A DNA stretch of 64,000 bases. Source: Daldinia sp. FL1419. Lineage: Eukaryota; Ascomycota; Sordariomycetes; Xylariales; Hypoxylaceae. Every line of letters begins with the position of its first letter. Position 1 is the stretch's first letter. The stretch lies in the NCBI GenBank assembly GCA_025201765.1, contig MU623451.1, positions 62,001-126,000 of the forward strand, in the 5' to 3' direction. A program made the position numbers and the translations under genes. Shown piece by piece: positions 34,713 to 48,277 of the stretch. The notes under the pieces are model-generated. The model saw only the letters and a program-made list of their open reading frames with translations. It ran no database searches and was not told where the DNA came from.

Positions 34713-36104
34713 CCTATTTGAGCAGATGATAGAGAGGTACTACTTCGCCGTTCGATCGACGTGGTGTAGACGCCGTTCGGACGAGAGGTGGGGCAGATAG
34801 GCTAGCAAAGGCAGCCTTCTAGGAGATGACAGCATACCGTGAGATTTCAGCCTCACGCATGAATTTAATAGAGGCGTTCGACTATATTACCGGAGTACAT
34901 TTTCGAGACGAGGGTCTTTTTGGCGGCCCAGGTTGGAATGGACAGGGGTACATACGTACAGGCACACAGTGGATAACAATAAGGCGGGCGCGAGTTTATT
35001 GCATGGAAGGGGAGTTGGGATTCAGACATCCATGGCGTGATACCCTATTATTTTTTCTCGTCTCAAACCGGACCCGGACCCGGATGTGGTTTGCTCTTGC
35101 TTTTGTTTTTCTTAACATCTCAGTTCCCGGCAACAGGGGCAGGCATAATGCTACAATAGAGAGCAAGCATACTGTACAAGAACCATAAGAGATCGGTGCT
35201 TTTTTCCCCCAGCATATTTTTGTTGTCAGTTACCTAGTAATGGATTAATTTCACGACATACATGTGAAAAGTAGCGCCTCGGACAGCATTTAAGAGGTGG
35301 ACGCATGCACAATATAAGATACTTACTTAAGTAGGTACCTATGCTATCGATTCACACTTAAATCCTCGATGACATTGTTCGATAATGTCATGTGTGCTTC
35401 TAATAGCCACACTCCCTCCACGTAGTACGGGCTGCATATAAGCCTCTTCCAGCACACACACACACACACACACACATACACATGCTAGCCCAGTACATAG
35501 TATATTATCATACGAGGTAGGTAGCACGTTCACAATTCACGCACTTTATCACAAGGCTACCTATCATATCTCACTGCCCGAGTACATACAAGCGACACCA
35601 AGGTCTTATTAAACGACGTAGCCTAGACCTTACTAATTTAGCCCAGCACACTGCCAGAACGGGTCAAGAGCCTCATTTGCGAATCTTTTTTTCTCCCATT
35701 TCTTTTCTTCCCTCGGGATCCAGGGAAACAAACAATCATCCCGTCCAGGTGGCCACCAATCGTGCCGTATCCGTACTCGTCCAGACGTCTTTTCTCTGCT
35801 ACGCTGCTACGCGATTGGTTTGTGTTACCAGAGAGCGGAGCGGGTGTGAGATTAGGAGTGCGGATGAGATGCTGATTTTTATCTTATTTTATTTTCTTTC
35901 ACGTTTGGCGTGTATGCCAACACACCCATGTACCTAGGCAGGATGTAGGATGTAAGCAAGTAAGTGAATGTAAGCGAGCCTCCAGAAGTTTCTAGTAGAG
36001 TTTAATATTCCATAATATAACCCGCCTATACCATGCGCCTTACTATACATACGGTGTTGTTTGGTTGAGAAAATTTCAACATCAACTTGGTAAAAGGTAC
36101 GTAT
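34713..36104. other. Intergenic
   Basis: No gene is supported. A 120-codon plus-strand frame at 34826-35188 is probably 3' flank. A CA microsatellite lies at 35453-35476. The right end is the 3' flank of the CLC gene on the other strand. Confidence 0.45.
35453..35476. repeat. CA microsatellite
   Basis: Twelve uninterrupted CA dinucleotides, followed by TACACATG. Simple slippage repeat in intergenic DNA. Confidence 0.95.
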
Positions 36105-38977
36105 CTATAATATGCCATTTCTATCGTCATCCGCTGGCGAATCCGGCGCGCTATCCGGTTCCAGTAAACCGCTCCGTTCCCCCCTCGCACCCGATACCCC
36201 GCCGTCCTCCTCTCCGCTTCCGCGAACTCCCTGCCCAACTATTCCGGTTCTCGCGGTACCCCGTCCCTCTTCTGCGCCGTTAAGTACATACCAACAGTCC
36301 TTTTTCGTAAGCAGGCCTTGTAGGACGCCACGGTCGCTGAATAGTACGTATCGGACGCCTAGCTTCTGGAAATATGCGACGGCAAGGTGTAGGGTACTAC
36401 GGCTAGGCAACGTCAGCGGCGTCTGATCCATCCAAGGTCTCAAGTCCAGCGTAGTACGCGGGTCTGCAAGCGGCTGGTGCGAAAAAAAGGCTTCCGTCTC
36501 AGGGGGCAGACTACGTGGGGGCTGCGTGCTGGCCGCCAGGTTATACGCAAGCTCAGCGCGGCTGATATAGCCAAGAAGCACCGCGTCGCGCGGATCGCTT
36601 ACCACAGGAAAACCGCGGTAGTCGCACGATTCGAGTACTCCGCGCAGGCTGGCAATTGTGTGACCCGTCGCGGTTAGCACTACCAAGTCTTCAATGCGAG
36701 TCATAATCTCTGAGGCTGGGATATCTGGTACGTGCTGCGCACCACTACCCTCATCGCCCGAGTCTAAGAATGGATATTCGTTGAAATGGATCCAGCTTTC
36801 GTAGATGCCGCGCCGCGAGAAAGCATCGCCCACCCACTTAGACAACATCACGGCCACCATGATTGGGAGCACGTACGTCAGCGCGCCTGTAAGCTCAAAC
36901 ATGATAACAACAATGGAGACGGTCATGCGCGTAACACCAGCGAGCGTAGCAGCAGCACCGATCATGGCATACACGCCCGGTGTCACGCAGGGTCTACCAG
37001 GATCGCAGGTACTGAAGGCAAAAAAGTCGGGGTGACTGCGCTGCCAAATCTCCATAATGATCCCGACTGCCCGGCCGGAAAGCGCTCCAATAGCCATAGA
37101 AGGTAGGATAATGCCTGCGGGTATCTGTAACCCGAAGGTAATGGATGCCAGAAAGAAGCCGAGGACGGCGGCAAACAACAGTAAGATGATAGTGCCAGCC
37201 GTCGCAGCGCCTGTCTTGCAGAGACCGAATTGGTCATCTAACACCAACGCACAGTCAGTAAAAAGCGAAGATACGAGTTCCGAAGATTGTGCTCGCATGT
37301 AGAAATTGGGGTAATTTATCAGAGCCGTCAACAAAGCAACGGCGACGACTTGGATTAAGGGGCCCGGAAGCCATGTCGTCGACTTCTTCCACCGCGCCAC
37401 ACGCATATTAGCCTTGATGAAGAGCCCACCGTAGAGCCCACCAAAGATGCCCAGGAGCGCAAAAGGTATTACTTCGAATCCGTGCCATCCCGTGCTAAAC
37501 TTGACTTGGTATAACACGAGTTTCCCAGACCGGAAGGGATCGAAGGCCTGTAGCACGACGGCTGCTGTCATGGCACACACAAAACTCTGCCACATAGTTT
37601 TATCGGGGAAATAGTAGGACAACTGTTCGAGACTGAACAACACACCCCCAATAGGGGACCCGAATGCGACAGAAATTCCCGATGCCGCTGCCGCCGATAG
37701 TACTTCTCGTTTCCGTGCTGGTTCGGGTTAGCACGGTCTTGTGAAGCCATCACTACTACTGTACTCGTGATACACACCTTCGTTGGTATTGATATTGGGG
37801 AATAATTTGATGAATAAGTTGGCGCAACAACAGGCGACATGTACGAGAGGACCCTCTTTGCCTAACCACATACCCGAAGCGACGGCGAGACACTGTTCAT
37901 AGTTAGCTTAGCCGCTCAAGATGTGATATCAGAAGACGTACTAGTCCTAAAGACTTGGTGATCAACGTCCAAGTCCCCAAGAAGCGCCTGATAACGAAGC
38001 CACCCAGGACCGTCTTTATTTCGGGTATACCACTGTGTTTAGCATATATCGCATATTCCTTAACTAGGAACCCGGCGCATAGAGCAAACGTGACCTAGAA
38101 GTGCATCAGCGATTGGTGCCGAGAAACGCGTGACGATGGGCTTTACCGAAAATATTAAAAAGAAAAAATACTCTATAAACCACTTCCCGCCAGTAGACAC
38201 TATACCTAGAGCCGCAGCCCAGGGCTTCCACCCGATACACTTGTCGCCCTGGTCGTAGCCATAACAGCAAAACTGCTTGTTTAGATAGAATGCGCCACCT
38301 TCGGGCCCCGAGGTGCAATAGCCAGTCTTTATATCACCTAACCAATCCGAGGCGACGTCTATAGCTGCTGCTAACCCGCCGACAGTAAGCCCCGTCAGAA
38401 TGAGAATGATCCATGTCTGACTGGAGTCTAGAAGTTGTTGTATGTATCCGACTATTCCCGTCGCGCTTGAATATAGAACCCGTAGACGTTGTCGCTCTTT
38501 CGTATATTCGAAGATCCAATCAATGGCTGTAAGGTCCTCATACCCAACCCTTCGTCCTGGCCCCTCGACGTACCAATCAAGCGGAGATCCCTCTTTCTGA
38601 CCATTCGGCGTATTAGAAGAATGTTCGGATCGCTCTGGATTCAAGCTTTCTAGTCTCGTTGGTGTTTCGGTACCGGAATGTTGTGTTCGTGGGGATACGG
38701 ATCCCAAGCGATTACCCGTTAACGTGGATAGTAACCGGCTCGGCTGAGAGAAGACAGATTGTTTTTGTCTCCGCTTAAAGCTCATTGGTTCTGCTAGTTC
38801 ATCGTTCAAGGGATCATTCCCTAGCACATCCCCATCGTCCCCGTCGTCACCGTCGAACAAGTAATCGAGCTCGTCTCTTTCGTCATTGTTGGAGGGTCGC
38901 GGTCCATTGGGTGACCTAGTGGAAGAGGATGAGCCCTCTGCTTCGTGCGGATTTATAAGGTTCCTGCTGCTTGCCAT
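36105..38977 (-). CDS. CLC-family chloride channel / Cl-/H+ antiporter with CBS pair
   Basis: Four exons, 38977-38147, 38094-37942, 37892-37778 and 37717-36105, give 903 residues. Introns of 52, 49 and 60 bp rejoin LIFSVTFALCAGFLVKEY, SLGLCLAVASG and NTNEARKREVLSAAA. The first 140 residues are an acidic, Ser-rich cytosolic region. CLC signatures are KHSGIPEIKTVLGG (about 296), the selectivity-filter GKEGPLVH (about 340, with the gating glutamate present), FGSPIGGVLFSLE and GVYAMIGAAATLAG. Two CBS domains follow (about 706-760 and 805-855). In fungi such proteins (Gef1-like) acidify Golgi or vacuolar compartments and support copper loading of secreted oxidases. Filamentous fungi have several CLC paralogues, and which one this is was not determined. 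It is head-to-head with the neurochondrin-family gene, 679 bp apart. Confidence 0.93.
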
Positions 38978-39656
38978 CTCGGAGGCCGAATGGTGCGATC
39001 TGCCATATCGTGATGTTTATATTATCGTATTAAATCAAAGTAACTACCTAGTTATGGAGATTGAGTAGGTAAGTTTCATGGCGGCATGTTCGCGTTGCGG
39101 CTTTGCGACTTAGCGACTTAGAAAGGTTAGTAGGGGTCCGAATCGCAGTTGCCAGACGCTAATGCTGCTGTACATAGTACAATACAATACACGTTAGGTA
39201 GCCTGTATCTTATTGCATGTACCTAAGTACAGGTATACGGCTACCCGCATAGATGTGGACAGCCCCTTATGTAGTTAGTACCTTAGGTACTTCTATTGAT
39301 CGTGTATTCGTAGATGGAAGCGATAACGATAAGAGCTCCATTGTTACCGCCCCTCCGGTGACCTAATGGCTCTAGAAATATTGTTACTTCTCATTGGTTG
39401 TCAAATCGTAGTAGAATTCGAAGGAACTTCATCTAGTTAAACTAACAAGTAAAAGTAAAAAGAAACATAACTGTTAGTGATTTATATACCCGAGCCTAGG
39501 ACATAATATATATATTGTTTTCCTAATTTGAGTTCGGCGGTTTAATATACAGCAAAGTTATCCATCTATGCATCTTTGAATGCCAAACGATCATAATACA
39601 TACCTAACAATAGAACTCGAAGCTCGAAGCTTAGGTATCGTGTAAGTGAGAGAGAG
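38978..39656. promoter_or_regulatory. Shared upstream region of CLC and neurochondrin-family genes
   Basis: 679 bp between two divergent start codons, so it must hold both promoters. It contains TACCTAG/GTAGGTA words near both ends and ACAATACAATACA (39180-39192). No clear TATA box or factor site could be assigned. Confidence 0.45.
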
Positions 39657-41756
39657 ATGGATATTCCAGATGTCTCGAAACTTCATGTACAAAGCAGCGA
39701 CGAAGCCAAGCCGAAAGACGCCACAGCTTCATCTATAGAGAAAATCCAACAACTTCTCAAAGCCAAAGATGATACCTCCAGATTCGTTGGGTTGGCTCTT
39801 CTAAAATCCGTCTTAGACAACTCCCCAGAACTTCAGAGCGAAAAGGAGGTTATAATTTCACTATGGGATTCTATTTCACCCAAATTTATAGACCGTCTAT
39901 TACGGACTGGTTCTCACTCTAGTTCGGAGCAGAAAAACTCCAAGGATATGCTCGACTTAGCAATTGCCGTCGTCCATACGTTCGCAGTCTTGTTGCCCGA
40001 TGACGCAAAGCAGGACGCAAAACTACTCGGTAGGATACCAAGATTGGCCAAGGCGGTCCTATATAGGTAACAAAAATCACCAATAGCCTGCAAGTCACAT
40101 ACAAGTTGCATACACTAACGTCACATTAGTTCTAAAGAAACAGCGCAAGTGATCATAGAGACATTGCTGACTCTTGTCTCCGTCCCGGGGGGTGCCAAGA
40201 GTTTTGTTGATCTAGATATCGATGACTGGACCCCCTTAATAGAAATTGCTCCGGAACACGCCCATGTGCTTACGATATTCATCTGGGCTTGGGAAAGGGG
40301 ACCTACCGGCCTCGACGATGAAGCTGCCAGGGAAGCGATGAGGACCAAGATCGATCAAGGGATTCAATCTTTCGTATCCTCCTTCATTGGAACCGATGCG
40401 ACGAGCCTTTTAGAATTCATATCGCACGTTTTAAGAAATATCAACGAGAATGTACGATACCTTATGTATTATCAACCCTGGGGACAGATACTAACCATCG
40501 CATAGCTCATCCCTAGAAATCCAAAATGGCTCGGTCCCGTCACCAAGCTCATACGAAACTTATCAACCAACAGGCCAACTGCAGCTAGCCGTTCCGCATA
40601 TACGAATTGTGCGGGCGCCCTACTGCTTCTCTATCCGGAATCGACGCCTCAACTCCTATTCCTCGACGAAAAAGATTCATCGAAGCCATTTTCATACCTC
40701 TTCATCAATCTCATCCTAGTAGACCTACGCGCAACCCTACCGTCGCTTCTAGAAAAGCTCAACGATCCGGAATACCCACGCATCTCGCAACGTCTCGCAT
40801 CCGCACTTGATATTTTAACAGCCTTCATCGGACAGCTTATTTCTTGGATGGAGGAGCTGGACAATCCTAAGCCAGGCACGAAGCCTGCAGATTCCTGGCT
40901 CAAGATGCCCCCTGATCTGGTCCTTAAGCTCAGCAGCTCGATCGCTGAAACGTTATCCGTTACGATGGAATATCTACGGGATCGTTGGGATGCCTCCGTA
41001 GCGGGGGCTCGGGGATTACATCCGGAGGCGCGCATCGGCAACGCACATACTAACTCTGGTTCGCACAAGACACTTGCCTGGGATGCAAAGGACGAGAGCG
41101 CAGCTACGGATGCATTCATACTCTCTGCCATCCGCGCAATCGCACTTTGGGTTCGGGACGATGATGGTGACGTCCTAAGGAAAGAGGGCGCTGGGTTGAT
41201 GGATATGTTTATGGAGCTGTATCAAAGCAGCGGCTCAAATTCATCGCAACCAAGCGGATTAGATTACAGGCTGCCTATCCTCGCGGCGCTCGAAGGTGTA
41301 GTCCGCACGTCGAAGGGAATCGAGGCTTTCAACTCCTACGATGGCTGGAAAACCTTGTCCGGAGATATGCTTACGATTCTAGGAGAAACCTCGACTTCCA
41401 CCGCCCTACAAGAAGCAGACATAATCCGCGGCACCCGCATCGCTCTCGTCTTACAGATCGTAGCGGAGAATGAGGGCACCCCTCCTGAGGACTGGATGGG
41501 CGTTGTAACCGCCGTAGCAGCCTACGATGCGCCGAACGTAGAAGACAGCATTAGGAACGAGTCGCTTCTCGATTTTCAGGCCGATGTCTTGCAGCTCGTA
41601 ACGACGTTGCTATCGAATGCGAACCCGGGTATGAGGAGGCGATATATACACTCGGCTAATGCTATAAGGGGCATTGCAGAACAGTTACGAGGTAAGGCGG
41701 ATAGGAATAGCGAGACGGCAAAGGAGTTAGAGGACGTATTATCTGCGCTGGCTTAG
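39657..41756 (+). CDS. Neurochondrin-family (DUF1941) protein
   Basis: Three exons, 39657-40066, 40130-40451 and 40506-41756, give 660 residues. Introns are 63 and 54 bp; the second has a perfect TACTAAC branch site. Splicing rejoins AVLYSSKETAQV and NINENLIPRNPKW. The sequence is alpha-helical throughout, with HEAT/ARM-like character: FVGLALLKSVLDN near residue 42, ETLLTLVSVPGG near 143, and a C-terminal LQLVTTLLSNANPGMRRRY. It has no signal or membrane segment, matching the neurochondrin family (about 600-700 residues) found across fungi. Animal neurochondrin is a cytosolic scaffold involved in neurite outgrowth; the fungal role is not established. The ATG at 39657 follows a GAGAGAG stretch and gives the expected N-terminus. 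Confidence 0.83.
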
Positions 41757-44318
41757 TAAATAATACAATTGAACAGCATCGAATACCCACCTACTACCCG
41801 ATGTTGAAGGCCTTGGCTCCTCATCTTATAGGATTTTTATAAGAACCCCGGGCAATATTGTTGTTTCTAAAGGGTTGACCTTGTTTAAAATAGCGACACA
41901 CGGTTCGATATTCACCACGTCTGCATATATGAAAATTAGTTATTGATGATTGCGATAGTGTCAATCCTCAGAACGGCATACATCAATGTTCAAAAAGCGG
42001 CTTTCGTAGCTAAAGACCTAGGCCTACCAGCTTGTATAGTGTAGATTCCTATATACGCTATGAGAGAAAGTCTAAGTACCTAGGTAGATATCACAACATT
42101 AATGAAGTACAACCCGGTAGTCTTGTTAAGTAGGCATCCGGGTAGTTATTGAGGGCACCCGTAGCATGGCTCGAAAGACAGAGTTACTAGTATCGAACAA
42201 TGAATTACGAGTCCCGGTGGTGTAATGGGAGCACACTTCATTGTAGCACACTTTTGAGCAATAGACCTATATGAGAAGTCGAGGGGTAGGGACATTATGA
42301 GCCCCTTCTCTTCCCTCACAATATTCTCGCTGTTCTGCTCCTCCTATTTCAATAAAGTATACGCCCACCACTGATCGCGAAGAGGCCACATAATAGTAGC
42401 ATAATAAAAAAGGGGTTGGAAATATAGGGGCTCACCCCAACTTACAGGAGGTTGGGTCTGGACCTTATCTTTATTGTCACTCTGCTTAACTCGCCACCCT
42501 CTGGTTCACGGTTCGTCTCTCTTATTGGATATCCGCGTTTATTTACATGCCCATAACATACGACCTGATAGGTCCAACAAACGTTACCTACTTTCCATTT
42601 CATCGAACACACACGCACAATCTAACGTATAGAAGCTTTCAATCACCACTATGCATGATGTGATGGCCTTCTTCTACGTCCCAACTCCCATGACTTGTCA
42701 CATTCCATTCACAGTCGCACAAGTGTTTACTTCCAAACCTCTGCCGTAGTGTCCCAGGCGAGGGCCCCGAATACCACTTTCCTTGATAGAAGCCCCAATG
42801 GACCGCGGCATCATCACCTCATCTCCTATTCGGGCCAGCCCCTGGCCTACTAAGGAATGAGTGCCTGATTGGGTCTCCCTACGAAGAGTTCTATTAACTT
42901 ACCTATTTGGTTCTAGCAAACACGACGCGAATGCCGGTGGTGTAACTGGAGTAAGCCTGTAAGGGGCGTAGGTGCGGGTAGATGTGCCTGGCGCTCTCCA
43001 TTGGATACTGCAGTAGTAGTAGGCAAGTGTAACTCGGTATTCTTTAGAACTGTTTGTTCATGCATCTCAGCATGTCTTAGATTGCCGCGATCCCAACGGT
43101 AGTCTCCGAGGGATAACCCAGGACCACCACACATTCACGCCATAATTACTGCACCAACGCCACAACACGGGTAAGGAGCCGGCTAGCCCTCTCGATAGCT
43201 TCCTATTAAAATCCTTCCCGTAATACATAATTCCCTAGAATCAAGCCCTCGGCATAAGCAAACAAATAAACAAAAAAAGGGCGATATTCCACGAGTACGG
43301 ATCGCATCCTTCGGTTCGGACCCCTCCATCACCCTCCCTCACTTCACATTCCCTACCCGTCCTGCCGCAATCCCCATCCCACGCTCGCAATTCTATAAAA
43401 AGCGAGCGCCACCGGGAAAAAAAGGAAAACATTCCGAAGATCACTCATGCAAATCACCTCGAACGCCCCCCCCCCCCGCCTTCTTAGGTAACGTAACGTA
43501 CCACACGATACCGAGGGTAAGCCAGGTCTAAGTTAGTCCAGGGGTTTGGGTTTGGGGTTGGTTGGTTAGTTGGTTGGTTGGTCGGAGTAGCAGAGGATGA
43601 AAAGGCTTCCACTGCAGATTATCAAACGGTTATACCACCCTACGCAGGGGTCCTCGCAATCTCCGCTCCCTCTCTCGTCCGTGACGCATGCTACACACCA
43701 ATGCGTACCTGCCCTACCGCTATCTTCCGGTCTTTCTTCAGCCTCAAAAAATTCGGCTTCCCCGCCGTCGCGTACCCAGGCTGCCAGGCCGCCCGTGTCG
43801 CATCCGGGACTTAGGCCCTCGTCTAAGTTCTGACACAAGCACATACCCACAAGCGCGTCTCGAAGGTCAGCAAGCCGCGACGGCATTGTCTTTGCTGGTA
43901 AGAATACTACTTCGTCCGACTAACTCCGTAACTCTAAATGGTCCATAAAAACACCAACCTCCGTATGCAGGTGGTGAAGAGGAACCACATATCCATGCCG
44001 CTATATACTCTCACGCACGGCAGCATAAGCGTGCCTACTGCCATAGAAACTATCACCGTCACCTCATAGATAGCTGCATTTTACACTGGGGGAAATATAC
44101 CTAACAAATTAAATTTCTTCATTATACCATAGCGTTCGGCGTGCAACACAGCGCAACGCAACGCAGACATATATGTACATTTACAGACAGAAATAGGTAT
44201 CTTTTCAATGATGACAAGTAATACGACCTCCTGCTCCTCCCGCTCCCCGTAAATCAGCTTCCTTTGTACACGTTTCCGTTCCCACACCCCCTGACTATCG
44301 CCATGATCCTGGCATTGT
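41757..44318. other. Intergenic, 2.6 kb
   Basis: No gene is supported. Seen: a short duplicated word CCGGTGGTGTAA at 42214 and 42934; a C12 run at 43466-43477; and GGTT/GGTTT repeats at 43540-43583. Frames of up to 106 codons around 43566-43886 overlap on both strands and have no family resemblance. Confidence 0.45.
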
Positions 44319-46231
44319 CTAGAATAGCCAAGATACGAAGCGCCTGTAGAAGCGCGCAAGGCCCTTCCTGGTCTCTGGGGTAGCCGCGCGCTTCGCAGCC
44401 TCGGCAGCGAGGAACTCTTCTTCCTCGCGGTCGATAATGTCCTTACCGGTGTAGAAGTCGCACTCGTGGGGACGAACACCCTTGCTCTTAGTCCAGGCCT
44501 TGTGTCCCAGGATCAGGATCAGGTAGATGGGAATACCTAGATATCCCGTGATGAAGGTAGCGTACTTCTTGCTCCAGTCGCCTGTGAACACGTCGTAGTT
44601 CTTGGTGAGCGCGATCAGGATGCACATGAAAAGCGCCACGTACGAGCCCCACACGCCTAGTGGTGCCGTATATGGCATCATGTCGTTGGTTAGGTTCTGC
44701 GCACGGCGCGCACGCAAGAACCAAATGTGCGTCACTAGGATCGAGATCCACGTTAGGAGGCCAAAGATGGTAGTTAGGTTGACGAAGTAAGTGAACACCT
44801 GCTTGGAGTCGTCCGAAACATTCAGGAAGGCAAGGAGGGCGAAAGCGGCGGAGGTGAAAAGGGAGTATAAGGGAACGCCCTTGCTGTTGGTCCTCCGGAA
44901 GATTGAGGGCGCGGCACCGTCCGAAGATAGACCGTAGAGGGTTCGGCTAGCAATGTACAGATCGGAGTTGGCAGCGGAGAAAACGAATAGGAGGATACAG
45001 GCATTAAGGATGTGGTCGAGCGCCGGAATATGAGCGAGCTTGATAGCGACGACGAATGGAGAGGCGCTGGCGTTGGAAGTGTTGTCGTTCTTGGTGGCAT
45101 TGGGGTTCTTCGATGGGTCGACAGCGAAGGAAAGAACTGGGGAGTTGTATGGCACACACATGCCAATCAAAAGAATGCTGACACAGTAGAAGACGACAAT
45201 TCGGTAGAAAGTAAGCTTAATAGCGCGCGGGATGGTCTTGCGGGGGTTCTGTGCCTCGCCGACCGTGACACCGACCAACTCAGTACTCAGATAAGCAAAA
45301 GTGGCGGTGACCATAGTAGACCAAAATCCGAGGAACTGACCCCAGGAACCTGTTGCGATATAAGGCACGAAAGCACTGCCTTGAGTTAGCGATATAACAT
45401 GAGGATAGTAAGACGTTGTTCAAACTTACCCAGGGTTGTTCCAGTATCGGAATCCCCTCGGGTCACCATCTGCGCCACCGCAAGCGATAATGAGAGAAAG
45501 AAGAATAACGCCGAGGATGACGATGACTTTGAAACTCGACAGCCAAAACTCGAATTCACCAAAGAACTGAATACCGAAGTAGTTGATAAAGACAACAGCA
45601 ACAAGGAATAAAGCGATCCAAACACCTGGGTTGACTTGGTCTCGAGGCAACCAGAATTGTATGACCAAAGCTGCGGCCGTAAGCTGGTTAGGAGTGACAA
45701 TGATGTATTTTATCCAGTAACTATATTATAACAGGTTAGTTTTGGCTATGGAACACATGATGAGCGTATTGTGCGACTCGTGCGAATAGGTCAGGTTACA
45801 GGAAAAGAAAACACGATAACTTACGTCCAACCGAGCGCAAAGCCGAGTGAGGGGTCGCAGAATCGAGAAGCGTAACCAGTGAAACCAGCAGACATGGGGA
45901 GCCAGGCAGCCATCTCGCCAAGGGCAGTCATAACCAGATAGACGATCATACCGACGAGGGTGTACGAGACGAAGATAGAGCCGGGACCGGCTTGCGCAAG
46001 AGCCTTACCGGTTCCGATGATGAGACCTGTTCCGATAGCGCCACCGATAGCAATCATAGTAATGTGACGGGCTTTAAGACCTCGGTGCAGCGACGTCTCC
46101 GCAGACGTCTCGATACCACGAATGCGCGCTCCTTCAAGGTCCATATCGGAATATGACATCTTATCCTTGTCACCAGAGGGCGACGAGGTCGTCGACCTGG
46201 TCGACCTCTGCACTATGCCCTGCTTCTCCAT
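44319..46231 (-). CDS. Amino-acid permease (APC superfamily, YAT type)
   Basis: Three exons, 46231-45825, 45720-45430 and 45375-44319, give 584 residues. Introns are 104 and 54 bp; splicing rejoins LGWTYWIKYIIVTPNQ and NNPGAFVPYIATGSW. The acceptor of intron 2 is the CAG at 45376-45378; the nearer AAG would break the frame. After a 50-residue cytosolic leader come the family signatures LKARHITMIAIGGAIGTGL, GEMAAWLPMSAGFTGYASRF, VGVTVGEAQNPRKTIPRAI and SAANSDLYIASRTLYGLSSDG, with about 12 membrane segments and a charged C-tail. Fungal members carry amino acids into the cell by proton symport at the plasma membrane and are usually controlled by nitrogen supply and ubiquitin. The substrate range is not predictable here. 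Confidence 0.93.
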
Positions 46232-48269
46232 GGTTATTGACCTTCGCTGCTTTTCTTATTAGGATAGAAATTGTTTTTGATAATGAACGGAATCGAACAA
46301 AAAAAGAAAAGGGTCGACTATAAGCGACACACAAGAGAATGGAAGACAGTCCTATGTGTACAGTCCCGATATTATTTTTTGTTGAAGGATCAGAACAAAA
46401 AAGAGGCGAAGGGGATGGGAAGGCTAGGCTGGGGAGATGCTCAGCTATTAAATAGCATATAGATTTTCGTCGTTGGCTCTAACAACAAGCAAGTAACGAG
46501 ACGGTCTTGCAACATGTCAGGCCTGTCAACCAATCCCCGACGATTTCCGTCGCTCGGATTGGCGAGCGGAACAACTACTACGTAGCAGTAACCTTGCCGT
46601 AATCATTCTAAAAAGGACCAATGAATTATCTCATGCCCGGATTTACCTACTAACCTGGGTATGTAGTAGTAGCCTCCAGTAGTAGCTCTGTATATCTCTC
46701 TTTCGGCGGCGGGGCATTGCTTATCTCTCCAACTTTCGTCCGCGAGGAACCGTGAGGAGCTGTGAGGAACTAGCCAGTCTAGGCGCATATCGCTGACCGA
46801 CGACCTGTACTGGTGTAGTCGTGTAGCCCGTGTGTACGAGAACCCCCGGTCTCCTACATCTATATGGAGTATAGCACTATATGAAGCACATGTAAGTGGA
46901 TTCTTGGCCCTTGGCTTTTGCCCGGCTAACTTCTTCTCTTTGGGGACCCCTGCCCTGGACAGCCCTGGACGGCCCTGGCAACTTTTTACTTAGGGTGTTG
47001 ACTTACATGGTTCTTACATGGTACTAGAACGAGACGATCGTAGGCAGGGTAAGCAGAAGAAAAGCCCCGGGGGGCAGGCTGGTGACATGTCGCGTGCCCT
47101 CTGGCTTTTCCTCGGCGCCTCATCATAAGGCACCTAACCAATGCGTGAAGCTGGTGGAGTAACTTCTAGGAGAAATCCAGGAGAAGGTCGTATATAAGTT
47201 GCCCCGAATACTACGAACTGTAGCATGCCGATCGCAGATCACATGTGATGTTTCATTATCTAGAGGTAGGAAATCAATTGCTTGGTCGAACTGGTCGAAC
47301 TGGTCGAACTGGTCGAATTTGGTCGAGCAGTGCCAGTGCCATATGCTGGTTCCTGATTCCCCAACCGTGCTGGCCATCGTCATTTTGCAAGGACCCAGGC
47401 TTCAACCAACCAGCTGGTATACCGAGATATCGTTAGAGCGGAGTGGTGCTGTTTTATGGAGATGGGTGAGATGGGTTGTCCACAATGGCTACACATGGAA
47501 GTTTGCACGGACAAAAAGATAAAAAGGTGGCATGGATGAGGATGGCAACATGTGGTCAAGGTTTAAAATTTGTCAGGGGTACGTCAAGATTTTGAGGAGT
47601 GTTTGGAGGTTACGAGCTGCTGGATCTGGCAGTTTGGTAAAATGGTCTGGGGCAAGATACCTGGGTACCCCTAGCTGAGGTAAAAGGTGATCGTTAGCTC
47701 TTGTTCGATCGTTAGCTCGACATTTGATAGGTTATTTCTTTTTATTATCCAATGCCAAGGGGCAACTATAAACCAGCCAAAGAGATGTCGGGGAAGCGAC
47801 CGTAGTATCCTGAGTATGCACTACGCTAAGGGGTATCTACATAGGTACCTACTTAGTACTATGTAGGTTAGTTACAGTAGTAGCTGACCCCCATAACTGG
47901 TAGGCTGGGCCAAGCCTCAAGGTCCGACGCCAAGTTCAGACCAGCTAATTGGAGCAGAACTTATTAACAAAGCACGCGCTTTTTAGCCAATCACAATCCA
48001 ATTGTATATCTCTCTGTATCCTGTGGCAAATATAAAGTCAATCAATTACATTATGTGTACTCTGGTGCTATCAAGCAAGTCCCATACTACTACTAGTTAT
48101 AATTAAGGTATACGCTACAGATACACTAATAAATGTATCTTACCTATCCGTCAAGGGGACTTCTAGATGTCTTCCGGGGACACAAGCCGCGCTAGGTTAA
48201 ACGAGATACCTCATCCTTTCATCCATCTTATTCATCTCGTCCATCCAATTATGCACATAATATCCCAAA
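46232..48269. other. Intergenic upstream of amino-acid permease
   Basis: No gene is supported in 2 kb. It contains a 9-bp tandem repeat at 47283-47323 (own entry) and TAC/GTA words near 47840-47880. The right end is the hAT-like element. Confidence 0.45.
47283..47323. repeat. 9-bp tandem repeat TGGTCGAAC
   Basis: Four near-perfect copies of TGGTCGAAC plus a degenerate fifth (TTGGTCGAG). The unit length is a multiple of three, so it translates as a repeat in any frame, but no gene surrounds it. It may be a site array or a slippage repeat. Confidence 0.85.
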
Positions 48270-48277
48270 CTACTACA

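Noticed and set aside
34826..35188. 120-codon plus-strand frame after the RING gene
   Set aside because: It lies in the probable 3' flank, has mixed composition and no family resemblance.
42211..42960. Two copies of CCGGTGGTGTAA with an A-box look (42211-42240 and 42931-42960), suggesting tRNA genes
   Set aside because: No B-box (GGTTCGANTCC) at the right distance and no acceptor or T-arm pairing; only the short word is shared.
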